A stretch of DNA of 64,000 bases from JAWPMV01 sp038527215 (lineage in GTDB: Bacteria > Bacteroidota > Bacteroidia > J057). The notes beneath the pieces are model-generated. The model worked only from the letters and a program-made list of their open reading frames with translations. It was not told where the DNA came from and made no database searches. The translations under genes and the position numbers were made by a program. Location: assembly GCA_038527215.1 (NCBI GenBank), contig JBCBGC010000014.1, positions 1 to 64,000 on the forward strand, written 5' to 3'. Numbering within the stretch: the first letter of the stretch is position 1; every line of letters starts with the position of its first letter. Positions 24,901 through 33,012 of the stretch are shown here, in pieces.

Positions 24901-25987
24901 TGATCGGCTCGGTGTAAATCCCGATGGTATCAGAAGGGGGGGCTACCGGGCCAGGCCAGCTTCCTTCCCGGAAAGGCCAGGCGTAGTTGTGCGCGATAGC
25001 GATGGTATCGATTTCCTCCCGGGCAAACTGTCCCACGTCGCTCAACCAAATGCGGTTGGTAGCGGTATCCAGGGTCGCGCGGAAAGGGCTTCTCAAACCC
25101 AGCGCGAAATATTCTTCGAGTATGCCTCCGCCGACATCCTGCCAGGGATTGTCATTGGGCACATAGTAATTGGCGGTGTAGGAAGAGTCCATGGGATCAC
25201 CTGGCAAGATGGCCGGTTGACGACGGATGGGATGGCTTTTGGAACCGTCCATGTCTACGTCGATGCGGAACATCCCGGACATCATCCGGTAGTCAATTTT
25301 CTGTCCTACGTTGGAGTAGTCATAGGCGTCTCCTTCATCACCAATGGTGAAGTACAGGAACCCATCCGCTCCAAAGAAAATACCTCCGCCATCATGCCAG
25401 TGGTGGCGGTCGTACTGCTGCACCAGCACTATTTCTGTTTCTTCTACGCTTTTTCCACCGGTCGGAAAAAGGTTGTAGCGGGCTACCCGGACAAAACCTG
25501 GACCCCATCCATCGACGGAGTCAGGGGCATAGCGATAGTGGATAAAGATGGAACCGTATCCATCGTGGACCGGATTGGCAAATTCAGGATGGAAGGCAAA
25601 ACCATACATCCCGCTATTGTCAGTAACTTTTACTTTTTCATTGATATCCAGGACCTTGACCATTTTAGAAAAGTCCAGGTCCTCATCCTGACGGAACTTA
25701 TAAATCTGTCCACCGAGGAGGGATACATACATCGAATCAGGGGAGGTAGGGGAGGGTAGTAGTTGTATGGGGGAAACCATCTCCAGGTTCGGATAGACAT
25801 CCTCCAAATACCACCCACCTTCTGAGCCAGGGGTAAAAACAGGAAAAGCGCCGTCGGCAAATTGTGCTACGGGCTCTAATTGATCTAGTCCATTTTGCTG
25901 GATGGCTAGGGGAAATGCTGCAATGAGCAAGGCAGCACTAACGATGAAAAATGCTTTTAAAGAACGACCTCTCTTCTTCACGATCAT
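21911..25987 (-). CDS. Secreted sorbosone-dehydrogenase/cytochrome c/F5-8C/PA14 protein with T9SS domain
   Basis: Exported multidomain protein of 1358 residues from ATG 25987, which opens directly on a signal peptide (MIVKKRGRSLKAFFIVSAAL); the frame is open to an earlier ATG at 26020. Domains: a glucose/sorbosone dehydrogenase-like beta-propeller (~60-455, with GGGIFFGADGFLYFTIGDEG and FALGLRSPFRATLD); a TIGR03806-type region (~465-790) with FWSDGALKKRW and two haem motifs, CMTCH and CASCH; an F5/8-type discoidin domain (~800-945); a short Ig-like piece; PA14 (~1040-1170, DNGVRLWVDGQLIIDQW); a linker; and a T9SS type A sorting domain (VSIYPNPVSLNESVWI to the end). Oxidation of a sugar at the surface with electron transfer through haem is inferred; the PQQ site was not verified. 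Confidence 0.85.
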   Translation of the reverse strand: MIVKKRGRSLKAFFIVSAALLIAAFPLAIQQNGLDQLEPVAQFADGAFPVFTPGSEGGWYLEDVYPNLEMVSPIQLLPSPTSPDSMYVSLLGGQIYKFRQDEDLDFSKMVKVLDINEKVKVTDNSGMYGFAFHPEFANPVHDGYGSIFIHYRYAPDSVDGWGPGFVRVARYNLFPTGGKSVEETEIVLVQQYDRHHWHDGGGIFFGADGFLYFTIGDEGDAYDYSNVGQKIDYRMMSGMFRIDVDMDGSKSHPIRRQPAILPGDPMDSSYTANYYVPNDNPWQDVGGGILEEYFALGLRSPFRATLDTATNRIWLSDVGQFAREEIDTIAIAHNYAWPFREGSWPGPVAPPSDTIGIYTEPIMDFNRDQAVAAIAGYVYHGQDHDTSIANKFIFADFGTRVIRSYDVATGNMEYMLSVTQGKPASFGYDHQGELYVLVMTDYATDGGKIMKLSRQTSTNGNPPALLSQTGIFTDIDNLVPADFMIPYELNVPFWSDGALKKRWLILPFDGEMSEQDEQIIYSENDPWELPIGAVTVKHFEFQVDDNDPSNTRRLETRFIVRGLNGDYYGLTYRWLQDQSDAVLLDQGMTDTLKVKTKTTDRTVLWEYPSRGQCMTCHNDASGAVLGPKTRQLNGDIYYPLTGRTANQLKTLAELNVFHRDIDTTTAGMAMKDVMAEKDDLSRSLDERAKSYLDANCASCHRPGNTIHANFDARYNTPLAYQNLIFAEGEKDLGIDGSRVILPGDTAMSLLYKRIAAVHTTYAMPPAAKNIVDTPGVALIAEWINSMSPNVDIPGCTTAVSQASWSLQYVDSEELVAENGQGSNAFDGDANTFWHTEYHSNNGPLHPHEIQIDLGQVAPIVGMKYLPRQDGPDGGTITSFLFYLSMDGVNWGKPVADGLWEGTNEKTVYFSAQKARYIRLVGLAEPNGWEVTSAAEINLFQLACEEESQMINFADIPDKNTTDAPFALSATSTSGLPVTFEVSGVATLTGGNTINLTGAAGEVLVTARQDGNSTYKKASEVVHHFWVFPPGSGTGTGLLGNYFSDIDTTNLTEVRTDAQINFEWGSSIPIQGQSFDNFSVVWEGEIEAPYDETVTFTTTSDNGVRLWVDGQLIIDQWNDHARMDHSGSVDLDPFTKVPIKMAFYEKDVFATAILSWSSPIMDQQVVPTQFLYPAAGSTFPVELTEFEAFPEGGQVAIRWTTEQEINSDYFLVERSADADIFQPLVELDAAGNSQVPLSYQTFDTDPFRSVTYYRLKMVDIDGTFSYSNTVEVSFGDVVSIYPNPVSLNESVWINLNLGNPQPVQVEVVNSSGQVVKRAVHNMQTPQEKYQVSLDGLSRGLYFVHVKTTTRTEVQKLLVH

Positions 25988-26503
25988 TGACCTCTGAGTA
26001 TGTTGACCTGGATAACCCATAATTTTGTTTCCCTAATTCTTTATAACTGTTGTGTCGACAGTTCCTCTCCACATTCAACCTCTTTCTCACTTTAACAAGC
26101 CAGGGAGTTTCAAAAAGGATGTTAGGTTTCTGCTACTTTTCCAGCAAATTATGGTCTCTTTGACGATAATCCCACAGCCTTAGTGTGAAGGTCCAGTTTT
26201 GGCGTATTAGCGACCCAAATTCTGACCTGTTTGGTATTCGGTTCTGAACGCTTGTTAGGTTGTTTCGTGAACGGTCCTGCGTATTTGATAAATTGGAGGC
26301 AATATTTTTTTATTGGTAAAATATCTGATTTCTTAAACAGAAAGGGGCCTTTGTTTGAAGAATCGGATTTTGGCTTTTCCTGCAATATAAGGGCGATTTT
26401 CGCGCAAGATGCCAAGCATTGAAACATTACCACCTGAAAAAAAGAAAAGCCGTTTCCTTCTTGTGGAAGGAACGGCTTTTCCCTAAATGTAAAAAATTCT
26501 TAT
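25988..26503. other. 516-bp gap without a supported gene
   Basis: The stretch between the dehydrogenase start and the tpx stop holds only the tpx terminator near its right end. A 94-codon minus-strand frame (26149-26433) has unlikely composition and no recognisable motif, so I do not call it. I find no exact TAnnTTTG box for the dehydrogenase gene. Confidence 0.6.
26444..26481 (-). terminator. Terminator of tpx
   Basis: A long stem, GAAAAGCCGTT with its complement plus an inner TCCTTC/GAAGGA helix offset by one bulged base, lies 23 bases past the tpx stop. The minus strand continues into a T-rich tract. Confidence 0.8.
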
Positions 26504-27019
26504 CTATCCGAGCAGCTCATCGATCACTGCAAGGGCCTCATCGTACTGGGGCTCTTGTCCGACTTCTGGAACTAATTCTGAATAGCGGATAGTGTGACCT
26601 TCGTCTACCACAAATACGGCTCTGGCAGACAGGCCTTTAAAAGGTCCTGTAAGGATTTCTGTATTGTACTCCTGAAGGAAGTCATTGTAACGATAATCGG
26701 AAGCAATGATTACATTAGATATTCCTTCTGCTTCGCAAAATCTGTTCATGGCAAAAGGAAGATCTTTGGAAATCACAATGCCTGCCACACCTTCTTTCCC
26801 CCCCAGTGCTTCGTTGAACTTGCGGGTTTCCATTTGGCATACCCCGGTATCGAGGCTGGGAACGGCGATGATGACTTTGACTTTGGCATCAATATCATCC
26901 ATAAAGCTTCCCTCACTCATGTCTGACTTCACGAAGGTGAAATCTTCGGCGGGCATTCCTACGCCAGGAATGTCATCTTTCAGCAAATACGGCTTACCTC
27001 CAATGGTTATTTCGGCCAT
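26504..27019 (-). CDS. tpx: Thiol peroxidase (Tpx)
   Basis: Atypical 2-Cys peroxiredoxin, 171 residues from ATG 27019; the frame is open to 27052, but that start would lie across the promoter. The peroxidatic Cys is C61 in PSLDTGVCQMETRKFN and the resolving Cys is C95 in NRFCEAEG, exactly the spacing of E. coli Tpx. The residue after Thr is Gly, not the usual Pro. It reduces hydrogen and alkyl peroxides using thioredoxin. It stands alone with its own promoter and terminator, divergent from the sigma-factor operon. Confidence 0.94.
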   Translation of the reverse strand: MAEITIGGKPYLLKDDIPGVGMPAEDFTFVKSDMSEGSFMDDIDAKVKVIIAVPSLDTGVCQMETRKFNEALGGKEGVAGIVISKDLPFAMNRFCEAEGISNVIIASDYRYNDFLQEYNTEILTGPFKGLSARAVFVVDEGHTIRYSELVPEVGQEPQYDEALAVIDELLG

Positions 27020-27049
27020 GCGATTATAGATTGTTGAATTACTTTCCAA

Positions 27050-27080
27050 CAAAGGTAAACATAAAATGTTCCGGCTTCAA
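27050..27080 (-). promoter_or_regulatory. Predicted promoter of tpx
   Basis: On the minus strand TACCTTTG (27057-27050) matches the -7 consensus, and TTG (27080-27078) lies 20 bases upstream as a weak -33 element. The ATG is 30 bases downstream. Confidence 0.45.
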
Positions 27081-27244
27081 TAATATAGTTGGGATTCAAA
27101 CCTTTCTTAAAAAGTCGCAGTCTTTGGGCCAAATGCCTCTGTGGAAGCCGGGAAATGCACTTTTTTGTTCAGCGTGTAATTTTCCTCAACTTTCCAAGAC
27201 TAATCTAGATGAACGCAGGCACCTGGCTGCCCTTTTCACGGCCT

Positions 27245-27754
27245 ATGGCGGAAATCAAACAGCAAGCTTTTGTGGACCTCATCAGTGAGCATCAGGGCAT
27301 CTTGCACAAGGTAAGCAAGATGTACTGCGATGATGATGAGTTGCGCAGAGACCTCTTTCAGGAGATGCTGCTTCAGCTATGGAAAGCCTTCCCCCGCTAC
27401 GAAGGCCGTTCGAAGATTTCAACCTGGATGTACCGCATTGCCCTGAACACCGCCATCTCCAGTTTTCGCAAGCAAAAGAAAAAGGAACAAGAGGAAGAAT
27501 TGGGCGAAGTAGCCCTGGCTATTCCCTTTGAGGTGGAGGATCGGGAGCAGGAAGAAAAAAAGGCCTTCCTTTATCGGGCTATCCAGCAACTTTCCGAAAT
27601 AGAAAAGGGGATCGTGATGCTCCATCTCGAGGATCATAGCTATGAAGAAATCGCCGAAATCATCGGCATTACCCGCAATCATGTAGGGGTGAAATTGAAT
27701 CGAATCAAGGCGAAACTCGCCAAAATGGTGGTTCCCTATTTTGACGAGTCCTAA
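27245..27754 (+). CDS. ECF-type RNA polymerase sigma factor
   Basis: Extracytoplasmic-function sigma-70 protein of 169 residues from ATG 27245 (MAEIKQQAFVDLISEHQG); an in-frame ATG at 27209 would add twelve unrelated residues. Region 2 includes DLFQEMLLQLWKAFPRYEGR and STWMYRIALNTAISSFRK, and region 4 includes HSYEEIAEIIGITRNHVGVK. The linker is rich in Lys/Glu. The stop is 14 bases before a membrane protein that is a likely anti-sigma partner, in one operon with a TraB-like lipoprotein. Confidence 0.9.
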   Translation: MAEIKQQAFVDLISEHQGILHKVSKMYCDDDELRRDLFQEMLLQLWKAFPRYEGRSKISTWMYRIALNTAISSFRKQKKKEQEEELGEVALAIPFEVEDREQEEKKAFLYRAIQQLSEIEKGIVMLHLEDHSYEEIAEIIGITRNHVGVKLNRIKAKLAKMVVPYFDES

Positions 27755-27768
27755 GACAAGGTCCGATT

Positions 27769-28398
27769 ATGAATTTAGAAGAGCTTAAGTACATATGGCA
27801 AAACCAGCCCGAGGAGGAAGGCCTGCAAATGGGGCCTGAGGAAATTGCTGCGCTGCTGCGGGCGAAAAGTCGGTCTACCCTGGGGAGGATCAACCGAAAT
27901 ATCTACCTGGAAATGGCCGGGGTGACCTTGCTGGGCGCCATAGCCTACTATTTTCTGGGAAGTAAGTATGGGTACAACAATGTATGGATCATTGTGCCGA
28001 CCTTGGGCTATATCTTGCTCAGTGCGCTTTTTTACCGAAGAAAATATCGTGTCCTCAATGGCGTTGGAGGAGAAGACCTGAGTTTAAAAGAAAGTCTGGA
28101 GAAATTGGTGGCCATCATGCGCGCCTATATGCGCTTCTATGTATATGCCATTGCTGCTGGCATCCCCTTATTGAGTATCGGTGGGATATTGACCGGCTTC
28201 TTGGAGGCGAGTCAGGAAGATGGCAGGGGATGGGAAGAAATTCCCTCCGGCGTTTGGGGCATCGTGGCTGCCGTAAGTTTCGTTTATGTAGGGCTGGCCG
28301 TCCTGGCTTCCCGCTGGTATGTGGACCGGCTGTATGGCGTCCACTATCGTGAACTGAAAAAGTACCTGGCTGAGCTCCAGGATGTTGAATACGTTTAA
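27769..28398 (+). CDS. Candidate anti-sigma membrane protein of unknown family
   Basis: A 209-residue membrane protein. The N-terminal ~45 residues are cytoplasmic and begin MNLEELKYIWQNQPEEEGLQ, with a Trp/Gln pattern I associate with small Bacteroidota proteins encoded beside ECF sigma factors. Four hydrophobic segments follow: ~47-65, ~70-87, ~121-142 and ~164-184. There is no zinc-binding ZAS motif (HxxxCxxC). The anti-sigma role rests on position and topology only. It is 14 bases after the sigma gene and 20 bases before the lipoprotein gene. Confidence 0.7.
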   Translation: MNLEELKYIWQNQPEEEGLQMGPEEIAALLRAKSRSTLGRINRNIYLEMAGVTLLGAIAYYFLGSKYGYNNVWIIVPTLGYILLSALFYRRKYRVLNGVGGEDLSLKESLEKLVAIMRAYMRFYVYAIAAGIPLLSIGGILTGFLEASQEDGRGWEEIPSGVWGIVAAVSFVYVGLAVLASRWYVDRLYGVHYRELKKYLAELQDVEYV

Positions 28399-28418
28399 TC
28401 TCAATTATTCTTAATATC

Positions 28419-29330
28419 ATGAAAAACCGCAACATTTTTCTTTCCTTTTTGGTAACCGGGGTAACCCTCATCACTTTCCTCGGAGGGTGTAAAGGAACCA
28501 AGCAAGCTGCTTCTCCTGCAGCAACCTCCTCGGTCGCAGAAGAAAAGGCGCTCCTCTGGAAAATATCCGGTAAAGACCTTACGCAAGACTCTTACTTATA
28601 TGGCACCATCCATATTATTGGCGCCAAAGATTTCGTCATTACTGATGAAGTGAAATCTGCCTTTGCTGCCACAGATAAACTTGTTCTGGAACTCGATATG
28701 GACGATCCCAAGATGATGATGACAATGATGAGTGGTGCCATGATGAAAGATGGCAAAACCCTGAAGGACCTGATTAGCGCAGAAGACTACCAGATGGTGA
28801 GCGATTTTTTCAGAGATTCTGTAGGCATGCCCTTGATGGCCGTGGAAAAAATGATGCCTATGTTGGCCCTGAGTAGCATATACCCCAAGATGCTGGGAGA
28901 TAAGACCGAATCCTATGAGTTGAGCTTTATGAAAATGGCTAAGAAAGCGGAAAAGGAAGTGCTGGGGGTAGAATCCATCGAGGATCAACTGGCTATTTTT
29001 TCCGAAATCAGCTACGAAGACCAGGCGGCCTATCTTGTAGACTACCTGAAAAAATTCGATTACTACCGGTCTGAATTCCGCAAAATGGTGGACCTGTATG
29101 TCGCCAGAGACCTGCCGGGTTTGTACGACTTCATGATGAGCTTCCCCGAAATGGAAGGACAGGAGGAAGCTATGCTGGACAACCGCAACAAGAAATGGAT
29201 TCCGGTCATGGAAGAAATGGCGGCTACTCAGTCCAATTTCTTTGCCGTAGGTGCAGGCCACCTGCCCGGAGAACAAGGCGTGATCAGTTTGCTAAGAAAA
29301 GCAGGCTATACCCTTACCCCAGTGCAATAA
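28419..29330 (+). CDS. TraB/GumN family lipoprotein
   Basis: A 303-residue lipoprotein: signal peptide with lipobox ending LGGC24. The mature part belongs to the TraB/GumN (Tiki-like) family, seen in LLWKISGKD, SYLYGTIHIIG with the conserved G-x-x-H, and the C-terminal second motif FFAVGAGHLPGEQGV. Tiki relatives are metalloproteases that use these two GxxH motifs; activity of bacterial members is mostly untested. Met-rich patches (KMMMTMMSGAMM at ~88-100) stand out. It is third in the sigma operon. Confidence 0.87.
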   Translation: MKNRNIFLSFLVTGVTLITFLGGCKGTKQAASPAATSSVAEEKALLWKISGKDLTQDSYLYGTIHIIGAKDFVITDEVKSAFAATDKLVLELDMDDPKMMMTMMSGAMMKDGKTLKDLISAEDYQMVSDFFRDSVGMPLMAVEKMMPMLALSSIYPKMLGDKTESYELSFMKMAKKAEKEVLGVESIEDQLAIFSEISYEDQAAYLVDYLKKFDYYRSEFRKMVDLYVARDLPGLYDFMMSFPEMEGQEEAMLDNRNKKWIPVMEEMAATQSNFFAVGAGHLPGEQGVISLLRKAGYTLTPVQ

Positions 29331-29440
29331 TTGCCCTCTTTTTTGGGCTGTAGGAATTAGCTAGTTTTGACGAATCTCGAAACTTAGTGAACGCACCACC
29401 ACCGCGTTTAACCCCTAACAGGTGCTTTCACCATTTTCCT

Positions 29441-31945
29441 ATGTTTTTCATTTTTCGAAAAAATGACCAACCCAGACAGCTCCGATTTTTCGCCTTCGGA
29501 TCTGTCTGGGTCCTTTTATTAGGCTTGCTGGGCCCGGGATTCTCCCAGGCCCAGGCCCAACATCGGTTGGCCGGTCAGGTGCTGGATGCAGGCACCGGTC
29601 AAGGCCTGCCATTTGCTACCGTCCTCTATGATATTCGGGCTCGCAAAGGCGTGACCACAGACATCAATGGCTACTTTGATTTTTCTACGTCGGACAAAAA
29701 GACCTTCATCATGGTCTCCTACCTGGGGTATAAAAAGCAGCGGGTCCAGCTGGATACCGTTTCTAATCGCAGGCAAATCCGGGTTGTCTTAAGCCGGGAC
29801 GAATTCAGTCTCGGGGAGGTCGAGATCACGACCGAAAGGAATCCTGGAGAAAAGATCATGCGGCGGGTAGTCGCCAATCGCAAACGTAATGACCCCGAAC
29901 GGTTGGCCTCCTACGAGTGTGAAACCTACAACAAGGTGATCTTTGACTATCTGTTGGATAACTTTTCCCTACCGGACGCCTTGGTTACCAAAGCTGATAG
30001 CCAGAATTACGCCATGTTTAGGCATGCGCAGCAGGCGGCTCTCTTCGTGATGGAGTCGGTTACCGAGCGGAAATATGTCTTTCCGGAAAACGTGGCAGAA
30101 ACCGTCATTGCCAATCGGATTTCCGGCCTTCAGGAGGCGCGCCTGGCTGCGTTAGCTACAGATTTCCAGCCCTTTACCTTTTACCGGGAAGTCATTCCTT
30201 TCCTGGACAAATCCTTTATCAATCCCGTCAGCCCTGCTTGTTGGAATCGCTATGATTTCCACCTGAAGGATACGCTTTTTCAGGGACAGGATACGGTTTA
30301 TATTCTCAGTTTTGCCCCGAAAAAGGGCAAAAATTTTCAAGCCTTAAAAGGGGTATTGCATATCAATACTTTTCACTACGCTGTACAGAGCGTAGTGGCA
30401 GAACCCGCTTATCCAACCACGGTAGTGCTTCGCCTCGAGCAACTGTACCAGTGTATTGACCGCTCCCAATGGTTCCCTTCCCAATTGAATTTTGAATTGC
30501 GGATGCCCAACTATCCTACCAAGGATATCGGGATGAAGATCAGCGGTCGCTCTTATATTCGCTCGACTAAACTCAATACAGGCCTACGCCAGAAAGATCT
30601 GGGGTATCAGGAAGTCCATATGCTGGATGATGCCCCCATGAAAGCAGATAGCTTTTGGGTAGAGGAACGCGAGATTGCCCTCAATCAAAGGGAGCGGAAT
30701 ACCTATCAGCTCATGGATAGTCTGGGGAAGAAGTCCAAGCTGGATTTTATCATGCGTCAGTTAGAAAAGCTGAGCTGGGCCAGGATTGGATTAGGGCCTA
30801 TTGATATCAACCTGGAAAAAACCTTTTTCAGTAACCCGACCGAAGGCTTTAGGATAGGAACGGGATTTTTTACCAGTCCCAAGCTATCCGAGCACTTTGA
30901 GTTGGGTGGTTTTTTTGGTTACGGAACCAAAGACAGGCAATGGAAATATGGGGCCCAGTTCAGTATTTGGAGAGATCGCTTGCAGGATCAGGGCATAGGG
31001 GTACGCTACACCAAAGACCTGGTCTTTCCGGGATCCAATACCTTGAACAGTGCCGTGGGGATTGGAGCTACCGGGCTCACCAACCCCCTCAGCTACGTAT
31101 TCGAAGGCATGGACTGGGTCGAGGAGAAAGAGGTCTGGGGGGAATTTCGTTTGTTCCGCTTTGTGAAGCTTCGTCCCTCTTTGCATCAGATCATTCGGCA
31201 GCCTACCTACAATTATCGTTTTCGATCCACTGCTCAGGAAGCCCCTGATTCCGTGTTTCGGAGTACGGAAGCCCATATTGGCTTGCGCTTCGCCTACGGA
31301 GAGCGCCTGGTAGAGTCCTTGGGCCAAAATAGCATACAGGGCAGCCGTTTTCCCGTCCTGAATATGGTCTACAGCCGTGGTTGGGATGACTGGCTGGGGG
31401 GTGAGTATGATTATCATCGGCTGGAACTCAACCTCAGTCATACCTACCATACCCACCGTTGGGGCTATACAGAATGGCAACTGCGGATGGGCTGGGCCAG
31501 CCAGGGCCTGCCAGCCGGGCTGCTTTTCTTCGGGGAGGGCAGCAGTAACGGTAAGCAGTGGGGCTTCTGGGTGCCTTTTACCTTCCAAACCATGAATCCG
31601 ACCAGCTTTCTTTCGGACCGCTACGCTTCCTTTTTCTTCCAGCAGGATATCGGCTCCCGCTTGTTGCGTACCCCTAAATTCCAGCCTCGGATTACCATGG
31701 TCCACGGCATGGCCTTTGGCGACATCCGCCAGCCAGAACAGCATATAGGGCTGGATTTCTCTAGTCTAAAAAAGGGCTATTATGAATCTGGGCTTCGCAT
31801 TCAGCAAATCCTTCGCATCCGCCTGGCAGGCATTGCTTACATTGGATTGGGAGCAGGGGCTTTCTATAAGTATGGGCCTTACGCTTCGGGAGATTGGCAG
31901 CAAAACATCGCCTACAAACTCGCCATTAACCTGGCCTCCTTCTAA
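29441..31945 (+). CDS. DUF5686 outer-membrane protein with carboxypeptidase-like N-terminal domain
   Basis: An 834-residue exported protein from ATG 29441 (the frame is open to a GTG at 29387). After a signal segment ending SQAQAQ comes a CarboxypepD_reg-like beta-sandwich (~30-110; AGQVLDAGTGQGLPFATVLY), then the DUF5686 region (~120-830) with NPGEKIMRRVVANRKRNDP and SYECETYNKV. The C-terminal half has the alternating pattern of an outer-membrane beta-barrel and ends near KLAINLASF. It follows the TraB-like gene by 110 bases on the same strand, so co-transcription is possible but not certain. Function of DUF5686 is unknown. Confidence 0.85.
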   Translation: MFFIFRKNDQPRQLRFFAFGSVWVLLLGLLGPGFSQAQAQHRLAGQVLDAGTGQGLPFATVLYDIRARKGVTTDINGYFDFSTSDKKTFIMVSYLGYKKQRVQLDTVSNRRQIRVVLSRDEFSLGEVEITTERNPGEKIMRRVVANRKRNDPERLASYECETYNKVIFDYLLDNFSLPDALVTKADSQNYAMFRHAQQAALFVMESVTERKYVFPENVAETVIANRISGLQEARLAALATDFQPFTFYREVIPFLDKSFINPVSPACWNRYDFHLKDTLFQGQDTVYILSFAPKKGKNFQALKGVLHINTFHYAVQSVVAEPAYPTTVVLRLEQLYQCIDRSQWFPSQLNFELRMPNYPTKDIGMKISGRSYIRSTKLNTGLRQKDLGYQEVHMLDDAPMKADSFWVEEREIALNQRERNTYQLMDSLGKKSKLDFIMRQLEKLSWARIGLGPIDINLEKTFFSNPTEGFRIGTGFFTSPKLSEHFELGGFFGYGTKDRQWKYGAQFSIWRDRLQDQGIGVRYTKDLVFPGSNTLNSAVGIGATGLTNPLSYVFEGMDWVEEKEVWGEFRLFRFVKLRPSLHQIIRQPTYNYRFRSTAQEAPDSVFRSTEAHIGLRFAYGERLVESLGQNSIQGSRFPVLNMVYSRGWDDWLGGEYDYHRLELNLSHTYHTHRWGYTEWQLRMGWASQGLPAGLLFFGEGSSNGKQWGFWVPFTFQTMNPTSFLSDRYASFFFQQDIGSRLLRTPKFQPRITMVHGMAFGDIRQPEQHIGLDFSSLKKGYYESGLRIQQILRIRLAGIAYIGLGAGAFYKYGPYASGDWQQNIAYKLAINLASF

Positions 31946-31973
31946 TAAAAAAACACCAGCCGAGGCTGGTGTT
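31945..31973. terminator. Terminator stem after the DUF5686 gene
   Basis: A perfect 10-bp stem (31952-31961 with 31964-31973) starts six bases after the stop codon. The T-tract is better on the minus strand (A-run 31948-31953), so it may also stop transcripts that read through from the Lrp gene 400 bases away. Confidence 0.65.
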
Positions 31974-32378
31974 CAACATTTCCCTGAAAATAAAAATTGC
32001 TTTTCCCTAAAAGCGGGTAAAAAGAACGATGTATGTTTTTCGTGGTAGAAAGCGGGGAGGAGTGGAGAGCTCCTCCCATCACTTTTATACTACTACTACG
32101 ATTTCAAATGGCTGGTCAGGCTTCCTTTTCACATGTCCTTTCCTTGCCCGACAATTCAAAGATGGGCATAGTCTTCCTCCCCTGATAATTGAAAATTATC
32201 GGGATAGGCTGGCCTCTGGGAAGGGTCCGTAAGGCAGGCCAAAGCCCTTCAGGAGATGGGATTGCCTGCCTGTTTTTGCGAAGGGGCGAGCCGGAAATGG
32301 GAAATTTTGCCAAAGCTGTCAGGGCTTTTGGGAAAAATTCCTAAGGCCAGGATGAAAATTTTTTAAAGGAAAGGCCTC
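31946..32378. other. 433-bp gap with stem-loops and a possible small RNA
   Basis: There is no credible protein gene. At its left end is a terminator-type stem (31952-31973). Further right are a GGGAGGAG/CTCCTCCC stem near 32054-32077 and a segment at 32207-32277 where AAGGCAGGCC (32231-32240) can pair either upstream with GGCTGGCCT (32207-32215) or downstream with GCCTGCC (32264-32270), the latter followed by five T. This looks like an attenuator or sRNA terminator, but no plus-strand gene follows directly. Confidence 0.4.
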
Positions 32379-32855
32379 TCATTGCGGCTGCGGCAGGGCC
32401 ATGGGTACGGGACGACTAAAGACTGTTTCGAATGAAATGATGGTGTGCGTTTCTTCTACGCCCTCAATAGGCTGGATTTTTTCGTAGAGGACATCCCTTA
32501 GGTGGCTGTTATTGCGGGCGTAGACCTTGACCATGATGGCATAGCGCCCCGCGATATTGTTGCATTCTACGATCTCAGGAATCTGCTCCAAGACAGAAAC
32601 CACGCTATCGACAAAGCGAGCATTGGTCACCATGATTTGGGTGAAAGCGCAGGTCTCAAAGCCCATTTCTCCCGGCCGGACCGGAAAAATGGGAGATTTT
32701 AGGACGCCCGCCTCTCGCATTTTATTGACCCGCTGGTGGACCAGGGAGTTGGATACCTTGAGTTGCTCAGCCAGTTGGGAAAAAGCCATCCGGGCGTTGG
32801 CGGTCAGCGCCCCCAGAATCTCCAAATCCAGATGGTCAAATTGATTTTGCACCAT
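32379..32855 (-). CDS. Lrp/AsnC family transcriptional regulator
   Basis: A 158-residue regulator. The N-terminal helix-turn-helix runs LDLEILGALTANARMAFSQL then LAEQLKVSNSLVHQRVNKM; the C-terminal RAM domain (~65-145) begins near ETCAFTQIMVT and includes GRYAIMVKVYARN and VEETHTIISFETVFSR. Members respond to amino acids and often regulate themselves or a neighbour. No amino-acid gene is adjacent; the nearest gene on the other side is the MarC-family protein, divergent across 157 bases. Confidence 0.93.
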   Translation of the reverse strand: MVQNQFDHLDLEILGALTANARMAFSQLAEQLKVSNSLVHQRVNKMREAGVLKSPIFPVRPGEMGFETCAFTQIMVTNARFVDSVVSVLEQIPEIVECNNIAGRYAIMVKVYARNNSHLRDVLYEKIQPIEGVEETHTIISFETVFSRPVPMALPQPQ

Positions 32856-32862
32856 GGTTTAA

Positions 32863-32870
32863 CAAAAGTA
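32863..32870 (-). promoter_or_regulatory. Predicted -7 box of the Lrp gene
   Basis: Minus-strand TACTTTTG (32870-32863) matches TAnnTTTG and sits only about eight bases before the ATG, implying a very short leader. No -33 element is obvious. Confidence 0.35.
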
Positions 32871-33012
32871 GAATGTCAATTTGGTCTTGATGTGATAAAA
32901 ATAAAAAAGTTTGACACAAAATTAATAGTGATGAATAAAATATGCTTCCCAATACGTAGAATTGCTGTCAGATAAACATATTTTTTTAACCTAATCAAAA
33001 TTCTATCGAGCA

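Noticed and set aside
24260..25759. 499-codon open frame on the plus strand opposite the dehydrogenase gene
   Set aside because: It is the complement of a clearly coding gene with strong domain matches; it has no motif, signal peptide or spacing of its own. Similar antisense frames lie at 30884-31744 and 59628-60815.
26149..26433. 94-codon minus-strand frame in the gap before tpx
   Set aside because: No motif, odd composition and no link to a promoter or operon.
32223..32240. String GGGTCCGTAAGGCAGGCC resembling the SRP (4.5S) RNA tip
   Set aside because: The tetraloop-like GTAA and flanks look similar, but the conserved symmetric and asymmetric loop bases do not line up and the outer stem is not formed.
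32029..32313. Short frames (65-67 codons) on both strands in the 433-bp gap
   Set aside because: They overlap each other and predicted stem-loops, and resemble no protein.
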